Positions 45,838-57,114 of a stretch of 64,000 bases of DNA are shown one piece after another; within the stretch, counting starts at the first letter, position 1; the number at the start of each line of letters is the position of its first letter. This DNA is from Elmis aenea (lineage: Eukaryota; Arthropoda; Insecta; Coleoptera; Elmidae), in NCBI GenBank assembly GCA_947652605.1, contig OX393579.1:54256970-54320969 (forward strand), given 5' to 3'. The position numbers were made by a program, and so were the translations under genes. The notes beneath the pieces were generated by a model. That model was not told where the DNA came from and did not search any database. It saw nothing but the letters and a program-made list of their open reading frames with translations.

Positions 45838-45956
45838 TTATGGATGGACTTGATTGCCTAGTGTCAAAGATTCCTCAGCAGGCATTTTGGTAATTTTCGT
45901 CTCCGACGTCTTCAATGTTGGTTGTTTTAAGTCAACTGGCCGATCGTAATGTGTAA
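45838..45956 (-). CDS. minus-strand terminal exon in arm 1, unknown gene
   Basis: The minus strand has an acceptor (aactgaa/ttcag) and an exon beginning TTACACATTAC, entered in phase 1. It encodes THYDRPVDLKQPTLKTSE, a Lys/Thr-rich stretch, EESLTLGNQVHP and a stop. Spliced from the exon at 60597, the phase fits exactly (HEI-VTHYDR). Compared with the arm-2 copy at 55524 the alignment is ungapped around the end, and the stop replaces a CAG codon. The reading frame is therefore shorter here. I do not recognise the family. Confidence 0.5.
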
Positions 45957-46150
45957 CTGAAAAATAAATTAAATTAGAAAACTCAGTATAAAATGGGGTA
46001 AGCAATCGAAACCAAATCCAACGTAAGCAGTCTTTAAGTTCACTGTATATGTGCAAATTTTTATAAAATACACTTAGTTAAATGTAATTTTGAGAAAAAT
46101 GTAACATTATTGATTGCATACTAAATTATAATCATTTAACTTCAAGCTTT
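45957..46150. other. short AT-rich spacer
   Basis: Sequence between the arm-1 exon and the 172-bp array. It contains a repeat of catttaacttcaagctt also seen at 45320. No gene. Confidence 0.4.
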
Positions 46151-49100
46151 TAAATCAAAATACATTTTTATTGGATTTCTATTGATACATGTGTTTCAAC
46201 AGCTCTGATGCAGCAAAACAAAATTTTTAATAACTTAATCGTTACCAGATATTTTAATTGTTATTTTATTTTTCGATTGAGTTAGTGCACTATACTTTAT
46301 AAATTCATATTTGAGACACAAATATTGCATCGTTTAATTTTTATTGGATTTCTACTAACACATGTGTTTCGACAAATCGGATACAAAACAAAATTTTTAA
46401 TAACAATCGTTACCAGATATATTTTAATTGATATTTTATTTTTCTATTGAGTTAGTGCAGTATACTTTATAACTTCATATTTGAGACACAAATATTGCAT
46501 CGTTTAATTTTTATTGGATTTCTACTAACACATTTTTTAATAACTCATTCTGTATCACAAATATTTTTATTTCTATGCAAGTTTCCAACTGACCAAGTCC
46601 ACTATACTTTATAAATCCATATTTGAGACCTAAATACAGCTTAGTTTAATTTTCATTGGATTTTTACTCCTAAATGTCTCTCGACAGCTCCGATCCAAAA
46701 CCAATTTTTTAATAACTCATTCGTTACCTACAAAAATTACATTTTTATTCAAGTTCCCAACTGAACGAGTCCACTATACTTTATAAATTCATATTTGAGA
46801 CATAAATATTGCATCGTTTAATTTTTATTGGATTTTTACTACTAAATGTCTCTCGACAGCAACGATCCAAAAGCAATTTTTTAATAACTCATTCTGTATC
46901 ACAAATATTTTTATTTCTATGCAAGTTCCTAACTGACCAAGTCCACTATACTTTATAAATTCATATTTGAGACCTAAATACAGCTCAGTTTAATTTTCAT
47001 TGGATTTTTACTACTAAATGTCTCTCGACAGCTCCGATCCAAAACCAATTTTTTAATAACTCATTCGTTACCTACAAAAATTACATTTTTATTCAAGTTC
47101 CCAACTGAACGAGTCCACTATACTTTATAAATTCATATTTTAGACATAAATATTGCATCGTTTAATTTTTATTGGATTTTTACTACTAAATGTCTCTCGA
47201 CAGCAACGATCCAAAAGCAATTTTTTAATAACTCATTCTGTATCACAAATATTTTTATTTCTATGCAAGTTCCTAACTGACCAAGTCCACTATACTTTAT
47301 AAATTCATATTTGAGACCTAAATACAGCTCAGTTTAATTTTCATTGGATTTTTACTCCTAAATGTCTCTCGACAGCTCTGATCCAAAAGCAATTTTTTAA
47401 TAACTCGTTCGTTACCAAAAAAAATTACAATTTTATTCAAGTTCCCAACTGACCGAGTCCACTATACTTTATAAATTCATATTTGAGACATAAATATTGC
47501 ATCGTTTAATTTTTATTGGATTTTTACTACTAAATGTCTCTCGACAGCAACGATCCAAAAGCAATTTTTTAATAACTCATTCTGTATCACAAATATTTTT
47601 ATTTCTATGCAAGTTCCTAACTGACCAAGTCCACTATACTTTATAAATTCATATTTGAGACCTAAATACAGCTCAGTTTAATTTTCATTGGATTTTTACT
47701 ACTAAATGTCTCTCGACAGCTCCGATCCAAAACCAATTTTTTAATAACTCGTTCGTTACCAAAAAAAATTACAATTTTATTCAAGTTCCCAACTGACCGA
47801 GTCCACTATACTTTATAAATTCATATTTTAGACATAAATATTGCATCGTTAAAATTCCATTAGATTTTTACTACTAAATGTCTCTCGACAGCAACGATCC
47901 AAAAGCAATTTTTTAATAACTCATTCTGTATCACAAATATTTTTGTTTCTATGCAAGTTACCAACTTACCAAGTCCACTATACTTTATAAATCCATATTT
48001 GAGACCTAAATACAGCTCAGTTTAATTTTCATTGGATTTTTACTCCTAAATGTCTCTCGACAGCTCTGATCCAAAAGCAATTTTTTAATAACTCGTTCGT
48101 TACCAAAAAAAATTACAATTTTATTCAAGTTCCCAACTGACCGAGTCCACTATACTTTATAAATTCATATTTGAGACATAAATATTGCATCGTTTAATTT
48201 TTATTGGATTTTTACTACTAAATGTCTCTCGACAGCAACGATCCAAAAGCAATTTTTTAATAACTCATTCTGTATCACAAATATTTTTATTTCTATGCAA
48301 GTTCCTAACTGACCAAGTCCACTATACTTTATAAATTCATATTTGAGACCTAAATACAGCTCAGTTTAATTTTCATTGGATTTTTACTACTAAATGTCTC
48401 TCGACAGCTCCGATCCAAAACCAATTTTTTAATAACTCGTTCGTTACCAAAAAAAATTACAATTTTATTCAAGTTCCCAACTGACCGAGTCCACTATACT
48501 TTATAAATTCATATTTTAGACATAAATATTGCATCGTTAAAATTCCATTAGATTTTTACTACTAAATGTCTCTCGACAGCAACGATCCAAAAGCAATTTT
48601 TTAATAACTCATTCTGTATCACAAATATTTTTGTTTCTATGCAAGTTCCCAACTGACCAAGTCCACTATACTTTATAAATCCATATTTGAGACCTAAATA
48701 CAGCTCAGTTTAATTTTCATTGGATTTTTACTCCTAAATGTCTCTCGACAGCTCCGATCCAAAACCAATTTTTTAATAACTCATTCGTTACCTACAAAAA
48801 TTACATTTTTATTCAAGTTCCCAACGGACCGAGTCCACTATACTTTATAAATTCATATTTTAGACATAAATATTGCATCGTTTAATTTTTATTGGATTTC
48901 TACTGATACAGGTGTTTCGACAGCTCTGATCCAAAAAAACATTTTTAATAACTTAGTTTTTACCAGATATATTTTAATTGGTTTTTCATTTTTGGATTGA
49001 GTTAGTGCAGCATACTTTATAAATCCATATTTGAGACATGAATATTGCATCGTTTCATTTTTATTGGATTTTTACTAACACATGTGTTTCGACAGCTCTG

Positions 49101-49290
49101 ATCCAAAACAAAATTTTTAATAACTTAATCGTTACCAGATATATTTTCATTTTTATTTTATTTTTGAATTAAGTTAGTGCAGTATACTTTATAAATTAAT
49201 ATTTGAGACATAAATATTGCATCGTTTGATTTTTATTGGATTTCTACTATCACGTGTTTCGACAGATCAGATACAAAACACAATTTTGAA
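46150..49290. repeat. 172-bp satellite-like array, dimeric
   Basis: The marker actatactttataaa recurs every 172 bp in the core (46601, 46773, 46945, 47117, 47289, 47461 and on), about 18 units in all. Two subtypes alternate. One has ttgagacataaatattgcat and cgacagcaacgatcc; the other has gagacctaaatacagctcag and gacagctccgatcc. The higher-order unit is therefore 344 bp. The two or three units at either edge (before 46600, after 48890) are more diverged and carry acacatgtgtttcgacag. No gene. Confidence 0.95.
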
Positions 49291-51400
49291 TAACCTAATC
49301 GTTACCGTTGAAGATAATTTCAAAAACTTTGCACAGCCCTACTTGCATCAAAAAATAACAAACTTTAATTTTTTCCCAACACCATTTCATAGCCAACGCG
49401 ATCACAAGTATGACCATTTGAAAGGACCTTTTTACAAATACAAATAATGTGTGTACCAAGTTTGAAGCCATTTGATTTAGTTTTAAAGCAAATCGATTTT
49501 TTGGTCGAAAAAGAAAGAAGACTACAATACATTTTTGTTCTATAGAAAGTTTCATAAACATACTTACAAATTTTGGATACAAGTTTTAGCTGATGTTGTG
49601 TGGGTTCCTTCTACTGCACGCTTTACATGTGGGTGCTTTAAACGCGAAGAAACTGAGAAGGAAAAAATAATTAATTAATGGAAACAAATTTCACTGCAAA
49701 TTCTAAGGGACCCCTTTTGGTTAATATTGTGTGAATTCCTCCTTTTTACTTTTTTATTTCAGGTTTCACCATTTTGCTGCTTTGAAGTTTATCGTCCTCC
49801 AAATAAAGGAAACTAAAAAGAAAAAAATAATTAATTACTGGAAACAAACCTAATTTTACATCTTATTTAAAAATGAGGGCTGGTGTTTATTATTTGGGGC
49901 CTAAATTTTAGGCTATAAATTACGTGTTTGTGAAGTTTTAAGCCACTAACTTTAGTTTCAAAAATTCGCGATTTTTCTTGAAAATAGTACAAAAGGTATA
50001 TATAGCCCTTGCACGATTCGTGAACATGTTAAAATTGCAATTAGAATGTTTTGAGGGCTAATAATAATTATGTATGTCAAAAATAGCGCGTGTGTAAAAT
50101 TATACGCCATTTGCAATTAATTACAATCAGCTAAGAGTTGTTTACATCTTAATTTAACTAAAGAATCGAAGCGACGAACCTCTTCTCATTTATGTGCTCC
50201 TAATACAAAAATTTAAAATACCATAAGCAAAGCATTGACAGGAATCAGCTGAGAGCATGCTAGTTGTTAGTACATTTTATAATTTATGTTATGTACAAAT
50301 TCCTTTAGAATTTAAACTTTTAAACATTTTATGAACCAAAATCAAGGGCCTAACTTTATAAGCACATTATTGCTAAATGCTCTTGTTTTTTTAGGGTGCA
50401 GATCATATTATAGGAATAAATTTCAATTTTAAGTTTTAATTTTTACTTCATGCTTCACAATTTTGGTCCTCCAAAGTTTGTGGTGCTCCAAATAGAATAA
50501 ATTGCAAAGGAAAACATTATTATATAATGGAAACATATTTGTTCTATAGGAAGTTTCATAAATACACTCACAAATTTTTGGATACAAGTTTAGACCAATG
50601 TGTGGATTCTTCCTTTTTTTTACTAAATGTTTCACAGTTTTGGTGCTCCAAAGTTTGAGGAACTTCAAACAAAATAAAATAAAAAGAAAACACATTTAAA
50701 TTACAAACAGAATTTTTGTATTATTTACAATTGTTGCGTCTTTAAAAAAATTCAAAAATATACTTACAAATTTTGGCTAATATTGTGTGGATTCAAAATC
50801 CTATTTTCAGTTGAAGGCTAATATTCATTATTTGGGGCCTAAATTTTGGGCCACAAATACCGTGTTTGTGAAGTTTTAAGCCACTTGCTTCGGTTTCGAA
50901 AATTCGCGATTTTTCTTGAAAATAGTAAAAAGACTACAGCCTTTACACTTTTACCATCTTTCGTGAACATTTTAAAATTGCAATTCGAATGTTTTGAGGG
51001 CTAATAATAATTATTTAGGTGGAAAATAACGCGTGTGTGAAATTATACGCCATTTGCAATTAATTACAATCAGCTGAGAGTTGTTTACATCCTAATTTAA
51101 CTAAAGAATCGAAGTGACGAACCTCTTCTCATTTATGTGCTCCTAATACCAAAATTCAAAATCCCATAAGCAATATCTCGCATTCAGCTGAGAACTGTTT
51201 ACATGCTAATTTAACTAGAAAAGCGAAGCGATGAACCTCTTCTCGTTTATGTGCTCCTAATACCAAAATTCAAAAGAGAGCATGCTTAAGGCTATGGCTG
51301 GGACATTTTATAATTTATGTTATGTACAAACAAATTCCTTTAAATTTGAATTTTTAAACATTTTATGAACCAAAATAAGTTTTTCTCTTTTTCAAGTGTT
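49291..51400. repeat. degenerate repeats, including relatives of the 160-bp unit
   Basis: 49440-49510 (gtgtgtaccaagtttgaagccatt, ttttttggtcg) is a diverged 160-bp-type unit. 49890-50070 and 50825-51010 are further relatives (gtgtttgtgaagttttaagccac). A larger block, about 49860-50370, is repeated at 50800-51390, sharing acgccatttgcaattaatta and gacgaacctcttctcattta. Between them a unit with ataggaagtttcataaa and gttttggtgctccaaagttt recurs several times. No ORF shows coding character. Confidence 0.75.
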
Positions 51401-52640
51401 TGTAGGTAGTCAGCCTATTTTTGCTTAAAGATAATAATTTTAATATGGCCTGTGGTGTCTTTTGTACAAACCATAATTAAATTATTTAATGTAGTTAGAG
51501 AAATGCAAGTCAAACTGTATGTGCTAATTGTATTTTTGTTAATTCTAAGTAGGCATTTTAAATGTATGTTTTTTTAAAATATATGAATATGTGATAAATA
51601 GGAAGTTTTAAACTGTTAGTAGTGTTATTTGTAGATCGTTTAGTTTATTTTGTTTTAAAAATCTATTTTCGAATGATTAAATCTGTATTCTTTATGATCA
51701 ATTCGAAAGACGCAGTAATAAATGTCTAAAATCAACATTAAAAAATTTTAACAATCTTGAAAATGATCGAAAAGATGCAAAAAAAACATTTTTTTTTAAA
51801 CTAATGAAATTGGTTTTAAAACTTCTTAAACACATTATTTTTATAAGTGGTTAAGTTTTAGTTAATTTTCAGACATGTGACCGCATTCGCAACTGTATTT
51901 TTTAAATTCTTATTAAAAATTTAAAAAAAAAGGTTACGCACCCGGTAGCTGCAAATTATACACTTTCTTAAGTTACCGGGATACAATAGACACACAAGTC
52001 GGTCGGTCAAATGTACTCATAGCGTTATGAACTACTTTTGGTTCACTTGAGCTACGGGTGGGTAGCCATTTCGTTAGTTTAAAGTGCACCAGTTTAATTT
52101 TGTTGGTTAAATCAAGTTTCACGCAAGTAAATGTATGCATTTTGAGAAATGTCGATAAAATAACGTGTATTCAGTACAATCTTGAGGTAATTGTCTAGTA
52201 TAATATGTATTATCAAGTAAAAATGGTTGCTGAATATTACTGGCTGTACGACGATTTGTGGCTAAATGACTGTTCTGTGCACTGCAAAATTAAACATTGC
52301 AACACTTTGTCAATTACTAATAACTTTCCTGTATTACATTTTTAAGTGTGTGTATGATTATATGTTGTATTATTTGCTGTAAAATGATGGTATGAAAATA
52401 ACAACTCGCAGGCCACTAGTTGGACTAAGTTATCATAAACTAAGAAGCTTTAGGAGTTTAGGACTGTAGAAAGTAATTACAATTACTTGTATATTATATT
52501 ATTTTGTTTATATTATGTTGTACATTAGCATACAATATCTTCATCCACAATTAGATAGTTATCGTTCATTAGTGTTCACAGATTTTTCTTGCATGATTAA
52601 TTATGTCCTTTAAAACTGAAATTCGAATGTTCTGTTTGTA
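51401..52640. other. AT-rich region, nothing recognised
   Basis: 1.2 kb with no inverted ends, tandem repeats or plausible exons that I can support. Confidence 0.45.
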
Positions 52641-52647
52641 GGTGTAC

Positions 52648-52734
52648 CTTTCTGACGCTGCCAGCATCATCGACCAAGTCTTCTTGTTGCGATAATGAGT
52701 GATAAACGAAATCAGTCAGCAAAAATCTACCATC
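52648..52734 (-). CDS. candidate minus-strand internal exon (weak)
   Basis: On the minus strand, tatcactggcag precedes an 87-nt phase 0-0 frame (DGRFLLTDFVYHSLSQQE, then DLVDDAGSVRK) followed by GTACAC. The composition is protein-like and more balanced than its surroundings. It does not join in frame to the exon at 60597, which ends in phase 1, so it would need an unseen partner or belong to a decayed repeat. No family recognised. Confidence 0.25.
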
Positions 52735-53104
52735 CTGCCAGTGATAATGATTGAATGTAAGTGATAGTTTTGTAATTGATATATTTGTAAATAGAATCCA
52801 GATATGCACACTTTTGGCTAAATAGCATGTTTAGTTGTTTTTATTTATGTGTAAATGTAAATATTGGATTATTACAAAATTATTAATTACATAAATTAAA
52901 ATAGTGGTATGAGTGTTTGCTATTTGAAATAAATTGTGGTTATTCAAAACCACCTTTCATAAGTTGTGTGATATTTATATTACAAAAATTTTAATAAGTA
53001 AATAAATTGCATGTTTTGTATTTTGTTGAAATGTACCTAATGCCACAATACATTTTTATAGAGATCAGCCGTTCAATGACGATAATATACAAGCATACCA
53101 CGGA

Positions 53105-53191
53105 GTTCCAGACTGATGCCACAAGTCGAAATTGTCCGCAAGTTGGAGCACCCCTTTTTTTTCCATCATCGATGCATGTACTTCTCTGCAA
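53105..53191 (-). CDS. candidate minus-strand exon (very weak)
   Basis: The minus strand shows gattgcag, an 87-nt stretch, then GTATGC, with two frames open across the stretch. One frame has phase 0-0 and could join the candidate exon at 52648-52734. An alternative frame stays open to a stop near 53075 and reads MMEKKGVLQLADNFDLWHQS. The evidence is only splice-like signals and composition. Confidence 0.15.
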
Positions 53192-53465
53192 TCATCTTTG
53201 TGAATAGTAAGTCTTTTTACAAGTTTTAAAGTAGACGTATAACTGATTGCATTTTTACTCGATTACAAACTGTAGACTATTTATTTAAATGTCTAAAAAT
53301 CATTAAATCGCCCTTTTTAGGTGATAGTAGGATAAAACAAATGTTTATTTAAGGAATTTTTATTTCGTTGACAAGTTTTAGATGTCATTTTTGGGTCATT
53401 CAGTGTTTCTCAGTTAGTTTTGCCTTGTACATTTTTGCAATAGTTACGTAGAATGAGTGGAAGAG

Positions 53466-54620
53466 TCCAAGAATGTTGTGATATAATCTATTTCTTCGTG
53501 TTCTTTTGCCTTTTCAGGAGTCGGAGGGTGGTTTCGTGTTCTGAGTCCATTTCCACCATGCCCTTCTATCTTTTGCTAGTGTTTTTATTTCTTCTACTGT
53601 TTTTCCTTTTTCTAACCCCATTTCCCTTATTTGATGTATCCATTTTCTTCTTGGTCTCCCTTTTTGTTTTGTGGCAGGTTTTCCAATTTATATTATTTTT
53701 CTCGTGATTCTGTCAGGTTTCATTCTTACTGTATGGCCATACCAGTTTAGTTTTTTTTTTTAATTATTGGTTCTTGTTTTGCTATTTCTCTAATGTTTTG
53801 GTTTTTTATTCTGCCCCATTTTGTTCGATGGTGGTAATTTTAGCCTCGTCTTTTTTCCTTAGTGTCCAGTTTTCGGATGCGTAGGTTATTGTTGGTAATG
53901 TGGCCATATTAGGTATTTTTATTTTCACCTTTATGTCGATGTCTTTGTGTCCTAGTATTGTTTTGTTTAACGAGTAATATATTTTTGTTGTTTTTTTCAC
54001 TCTATTTGTTAATTCGGCATCTATTTTGCCATCCTCTGTTATTATGCTTCCCAAATATTTGTATGTTGTTACTCTTTCCAGTATATTGTTTTTACATTTT
54101 ATTTTGTTGTTGTTCTGATTGTCTTTTTGTTTTTCGTTTCCATTCCATTTCCATTTTCATGTCCTCGATTTCTTCAGACCACATACACGTTCACTAACTT
54201 TTGCATTTTGTTTTTAGTATTTGCTATTAGTACCACGTCATCTGCGTGTAATAGGCTATTCAATTTAATTAGTTCTAGATTTCTGTATCCAATTCCAGTG
54301 TTCAGTGTTAATGTTTTTCTTTAATTCGTTTACCTATCTTATCCATAAAAATAATAAATAATAATGGGTTTAGGCTGTCTCCTTGTTTAATTCCTTTATT
54401 CATTCTGAATTCATTTGATCTTTGTCCTGCAATTTGTACTTTTCTTTAATTCGTTTACCTATCTTATCCATAAAAATAATAAATAATAATGGGTTTAGGC
54501 TGTCTCCTTGTTTAATTCCTTTATTCATTCTGAATTCATTTGATCTTTGTCCTGCAATTTGTACTTTAGCTTAAACTGTCTGATATGTGCTTCTAATTGC
54601 GTTTATTAAAATGTTAAGGT
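53466..54620 (-). pseudogene. non-LTR retrotransposon (LINE) ORF2 3' fragment
   Basis: Minus-strand pieces of a reverse transcriptase appear in order. [13 protein letters not shown] (54300s-54500s) is the RT motif before the catalytic strand. HADDVVLIA near 54240 is the catalytic box with its two aspartates. Then GSIITEDGKIDAELTNR and TYASENWTLRKKDEAK (53806-54054) follow. Near 53570-53740 there is GRPRRKWIHQIREM and AWWKWTQ, typical of LINE C-termini. Frames are shifted and a 125-bp tandem duplication interrupts the RT. The element is 5'-truncated and dead. The clade is not assigned. Confidence 0.85.
54316..54565. repeat. 125-bp tandem duplication inside the LINE fragment
   Basis: 54316-54440 and 54441-54565 are essentially identical, including ttaattcgtttacctatctt and ttgatctttgtcctgcaatt. 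The period is 125 bp, not a multiple of three, so it breaks the RT frame. Near-identity implies that the duplication is recent relative to the decay of the element. Confidence 0.95.
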
Positions 54621-54632
54621 GGGTATAGACAT

Positions 54633-55442
54633 TAGGGTTTCTCATATTTGGCCATTTTGCTTGTCCCGGGATTCCGGGAAGAAATCGGCCTTTGTCCCGG
54701 GATCCCGGGATGTAATAAATTATGTCAATATTTTTAAATAAATAACCCAAAAAATTAAGGGAGCGGTTTATTACTTAAAAACAACTCCAAGTCATTTTTG
54801 TAATACATTCTGCTCCATGATTATTATAAATAATTAAATAATATTGGTGAGAGAAACATCAATTTGGGAAATATAACCTTTCTATATCAATTTGAAATTT
54901 ATGAACACAATAATAAAATTTTTACAATGAATTTTTGTAATATGATTTAAGAAAACAAAGGTGATCTATGCTTCGATCACTTAGTCTTTTTCTTGATTTA
55001 TTAACAATAAGTCCTGCTGCATAAAATGCTCTCTCAGTCTCTATTGATGTAGGTGAAATTGTCTTGAGAGCATCTAGCAGCAAAGAAACATTGTTATTAT
55101 CAATAAAATTTCATTTATAAGCTCTAATCCTTCCCATTACCAAGGTATACAAAAATAAAACTGTAAAAGTATTTTGAAGATATTAACTTTGTAATGGAGA
55201 CCGGGCTTCTTTGCGCCATACTAAAAGGGAAAAATTATTTTGAAGTTTTTCCATAATTTACTGTTAGTAAAGACATTTTAAGCATAAAATTCTAATAAGT
55301 TATGATAGTATTACAAAGATCTTAGCACAAAATAAACGAAAACAAGACTTTTTTAAATCCCGGGAATTCCCGGGACAAAAAGCATTTCCCGGGAAATAAA
55401 AAATAGCTTAAAATGAATCGGGATCCCGGGAAAGAAACCCTA
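54633..55442 (-). mobile_element. hAT element remnant with ATAGACAT duplication
   Basis: The 810-bp element begins tagggtttctcatatt and ends gaaagaaacccta, flanked by ATAGACAT (54625-54632 and 55443-55450). Both subterminal regions are rich in tcccgggatcccggga-type palindromes. It sits just past the LINE fragment. The interior retains part of the transposase on the minus strand. Confidence 0.92.
54935..55090 (-). pseudogene. hAT transposase C-terminal (dimerisation) fragment
   Basis: The minus strand reads LLLDALKTISPTSIETERAF, then YAAGLIVNKSRKRLSDRSID. This fits the hATC dimerisation region: a proline followed by S/T, ER-F-S/YAAG, and an arginine-rich RLS motif. The rest of the transposase is absent. 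Family assignment is from the motif. Confidence 0.75.
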
Positions 55443-55523
55443 ATAGACATGCAATAAAACATCGTATCATAACATGGTTAACATTCTTTTATGCTGAGTT
55501 TTTTAGTTAGATTTTTTTTTTCA

Positions 55524-55775
55524 GTTCCAGATTACGATCGGCCAATTGCCCTAAGAGAACCAACATTGAAGACATCAGAAATGAAAACAAACAAAGTGTC
55601 TGCTAAGGAATCTTCGACACCGTTTCAACCTGGAAATCAAGTCAGTCCACAGGACCTCAGCCATAGAAGCCCACAACATCGACGATCCATTTTCTTGTTT
55701 ATAGCCAATTTTTTTAAGGCACGGTTTGTTATAAATTATATTGTATTAAGTACGAAACTTCCCTCATTCTCCTAA
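55524..55775 (+). CDS. plus-strand terminal exon in arm 2, paralogue of the 45838 exon
   Basis: The acceptor ttttttttcag is followed by a frame entered in phase 1. It encodes PDYDRPIALREPTLKTSE, a Lys/Ser-rich stretch, QPGNQVSPQDLSHRSPQH and a hydrophobic tail ending at TAA 55773-55775. The first 40 or so residues align with the minus-strand arm-1 exon. The polypyrimidine tract here is stronger than in arm 1. No upstream + strand partner exon is visible in the window, so it may be a non-functional duplicate. The C-terminal tail beyond QHRRSIFLF could be non-coding sequence read by chance. Confidence 0.4.
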   Translation, partial: VPDYDRPIALREPTLKTSEMKTNKVSAKESSTPFQPGNQVSPQDLSHRSPQHRRSIFLFIANFFKARFVINYIVLSTKLPSFS

Positions 55776-57114
55776 TTAATATTTAGTTACAATTTTGATT
55801 GTATTTCATCGATTGCAAGATACACTTGATTTTTACTCTTCATGATTTGAATTTAAAATTGAAGGTGGCTTAGATTAGATGAAATACAATACTAGTCTTG
55901 CAAAAGTTACATTACAGTTAGAAATTAATAGGCTTATTAACTCGATTGTAAATTGTAGCTGTCGTATGTAAAAATTTGTTATGTCCTTAAGAAATTTTAG
56001 ATTTTTGTACATTTTACTTTAATTAAACATTGTAAACCGGGCAAGAGTTATTAGAGATACGATAACAGGCTCCAAAGTTTAAAGGCCATATATTCAGAGC
56101 GTATTTTTCACTCAGATGAGTTATAAAACTTGGACAGTAACAAATTCAATAGCAAATCCAAACTTGTCATCAGTTCGATATTCCTGATGTAAATTTAAGA
56201 CAACCTTTCGTTTTTATGTAATGAAAATATTATGTCTTATCTTTATAATCAGTGGAATTCAAAAAAATTTAATAATCCGTTTACACTTGTCCCTCCCCAG
56301 GCAAAATTAGAAATTAAACATTCGCTTTTAATATACTTACAAATTACAATTAATTATTATATTTTATAGTTGTTCTTTGATTTTCATAATATTCTTTTAA
56401 CCATTTGGCCGATTTCAACATTTTTGGTAACCAATGGAGGCTAGCTGTCTATACGATTATTGCTTTAAACAAAGAAAATTTGTGCTTGTAAATAAATTTG
56501 TATTGAATGTCTAGGTATTAGGTGTTAATAATTTTTAACACTTCCAACAGTGTTTAGAGATGTTTTTAAAATGATAACATTAATATTTAAATATTGCTGC
56601 TAATGTTTTACATAAATCAGTGTAAACTTCTGTTTAAGAGCATTAATAATTTTATTGTGTTTTAAATGTTATCACTGATCAATGTAAAAGTTCTTCAGAC
56701 AATATTATAAATGTAATTGTTAAAAGTTTTTATCAAACTGGAAGTGCTGGTTAAGTGTTAATTATTAAAACAGTTAATAATGAATTTTGTGTATAATATT
56801 TAATCATGTCATAATTATGAATGAGTTTTCAGTTGTAATGTTGCTTAAAAATTGCTATTTCATTACCTATGTTAACGCTTATTAATATTATAATGTAATT
56901 GTTGTATTAAAAATGGAATATTCATGTTTGTGACCAAATTTGCATTGAATGGCTAGTTATGAGTGTTGTCAATTTTTAAAAATTCCAACAGTGCTTTGAG
57001 GTATGTTAAAAATGATAGCTTGTGTTTGAATCATTCTTAAAAGTAATTAATGTTATCCCTGACCAGTGTGAAAGGTCTCCAGACAATATTTTAATTGTAG
57101 TAATGGAAATATTA

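Larger units (their letters stand above)
41921..45956. repeat. arm 1 of a large inverted duplication
   Basis: The arm is collinear, in inverse orientation, with 55524-58440. Matching landmarks are the cctccttcaatttctgtgat segment, the tgtgacgtc segments, the array of short palindromes, ttgcctatttctttaggtgt, cgctc/gagcgacactacatatg, ccattggttacc, and the exon at its right end. Arm 1 contains about 470 bp at roughly 45308-45787 that arm 2 lacks, bounded by TTTA. Divergence is moderate (many substitutions and small indels), so the duplication is not very recent. The interior 43740-44560 is itself a degenerate duplication of about 360-440 bp. Confidence 0.88.

Noticed and set aside
52597..53207. 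Joining the two weak exons at 52648 and 53105 to the exon at 60597 as one gene
   Set aside because: The phases do not fit (60597 ends in phase 1, the others need phase 0), while the arm-1 exon at 45956 fits without adjustment.
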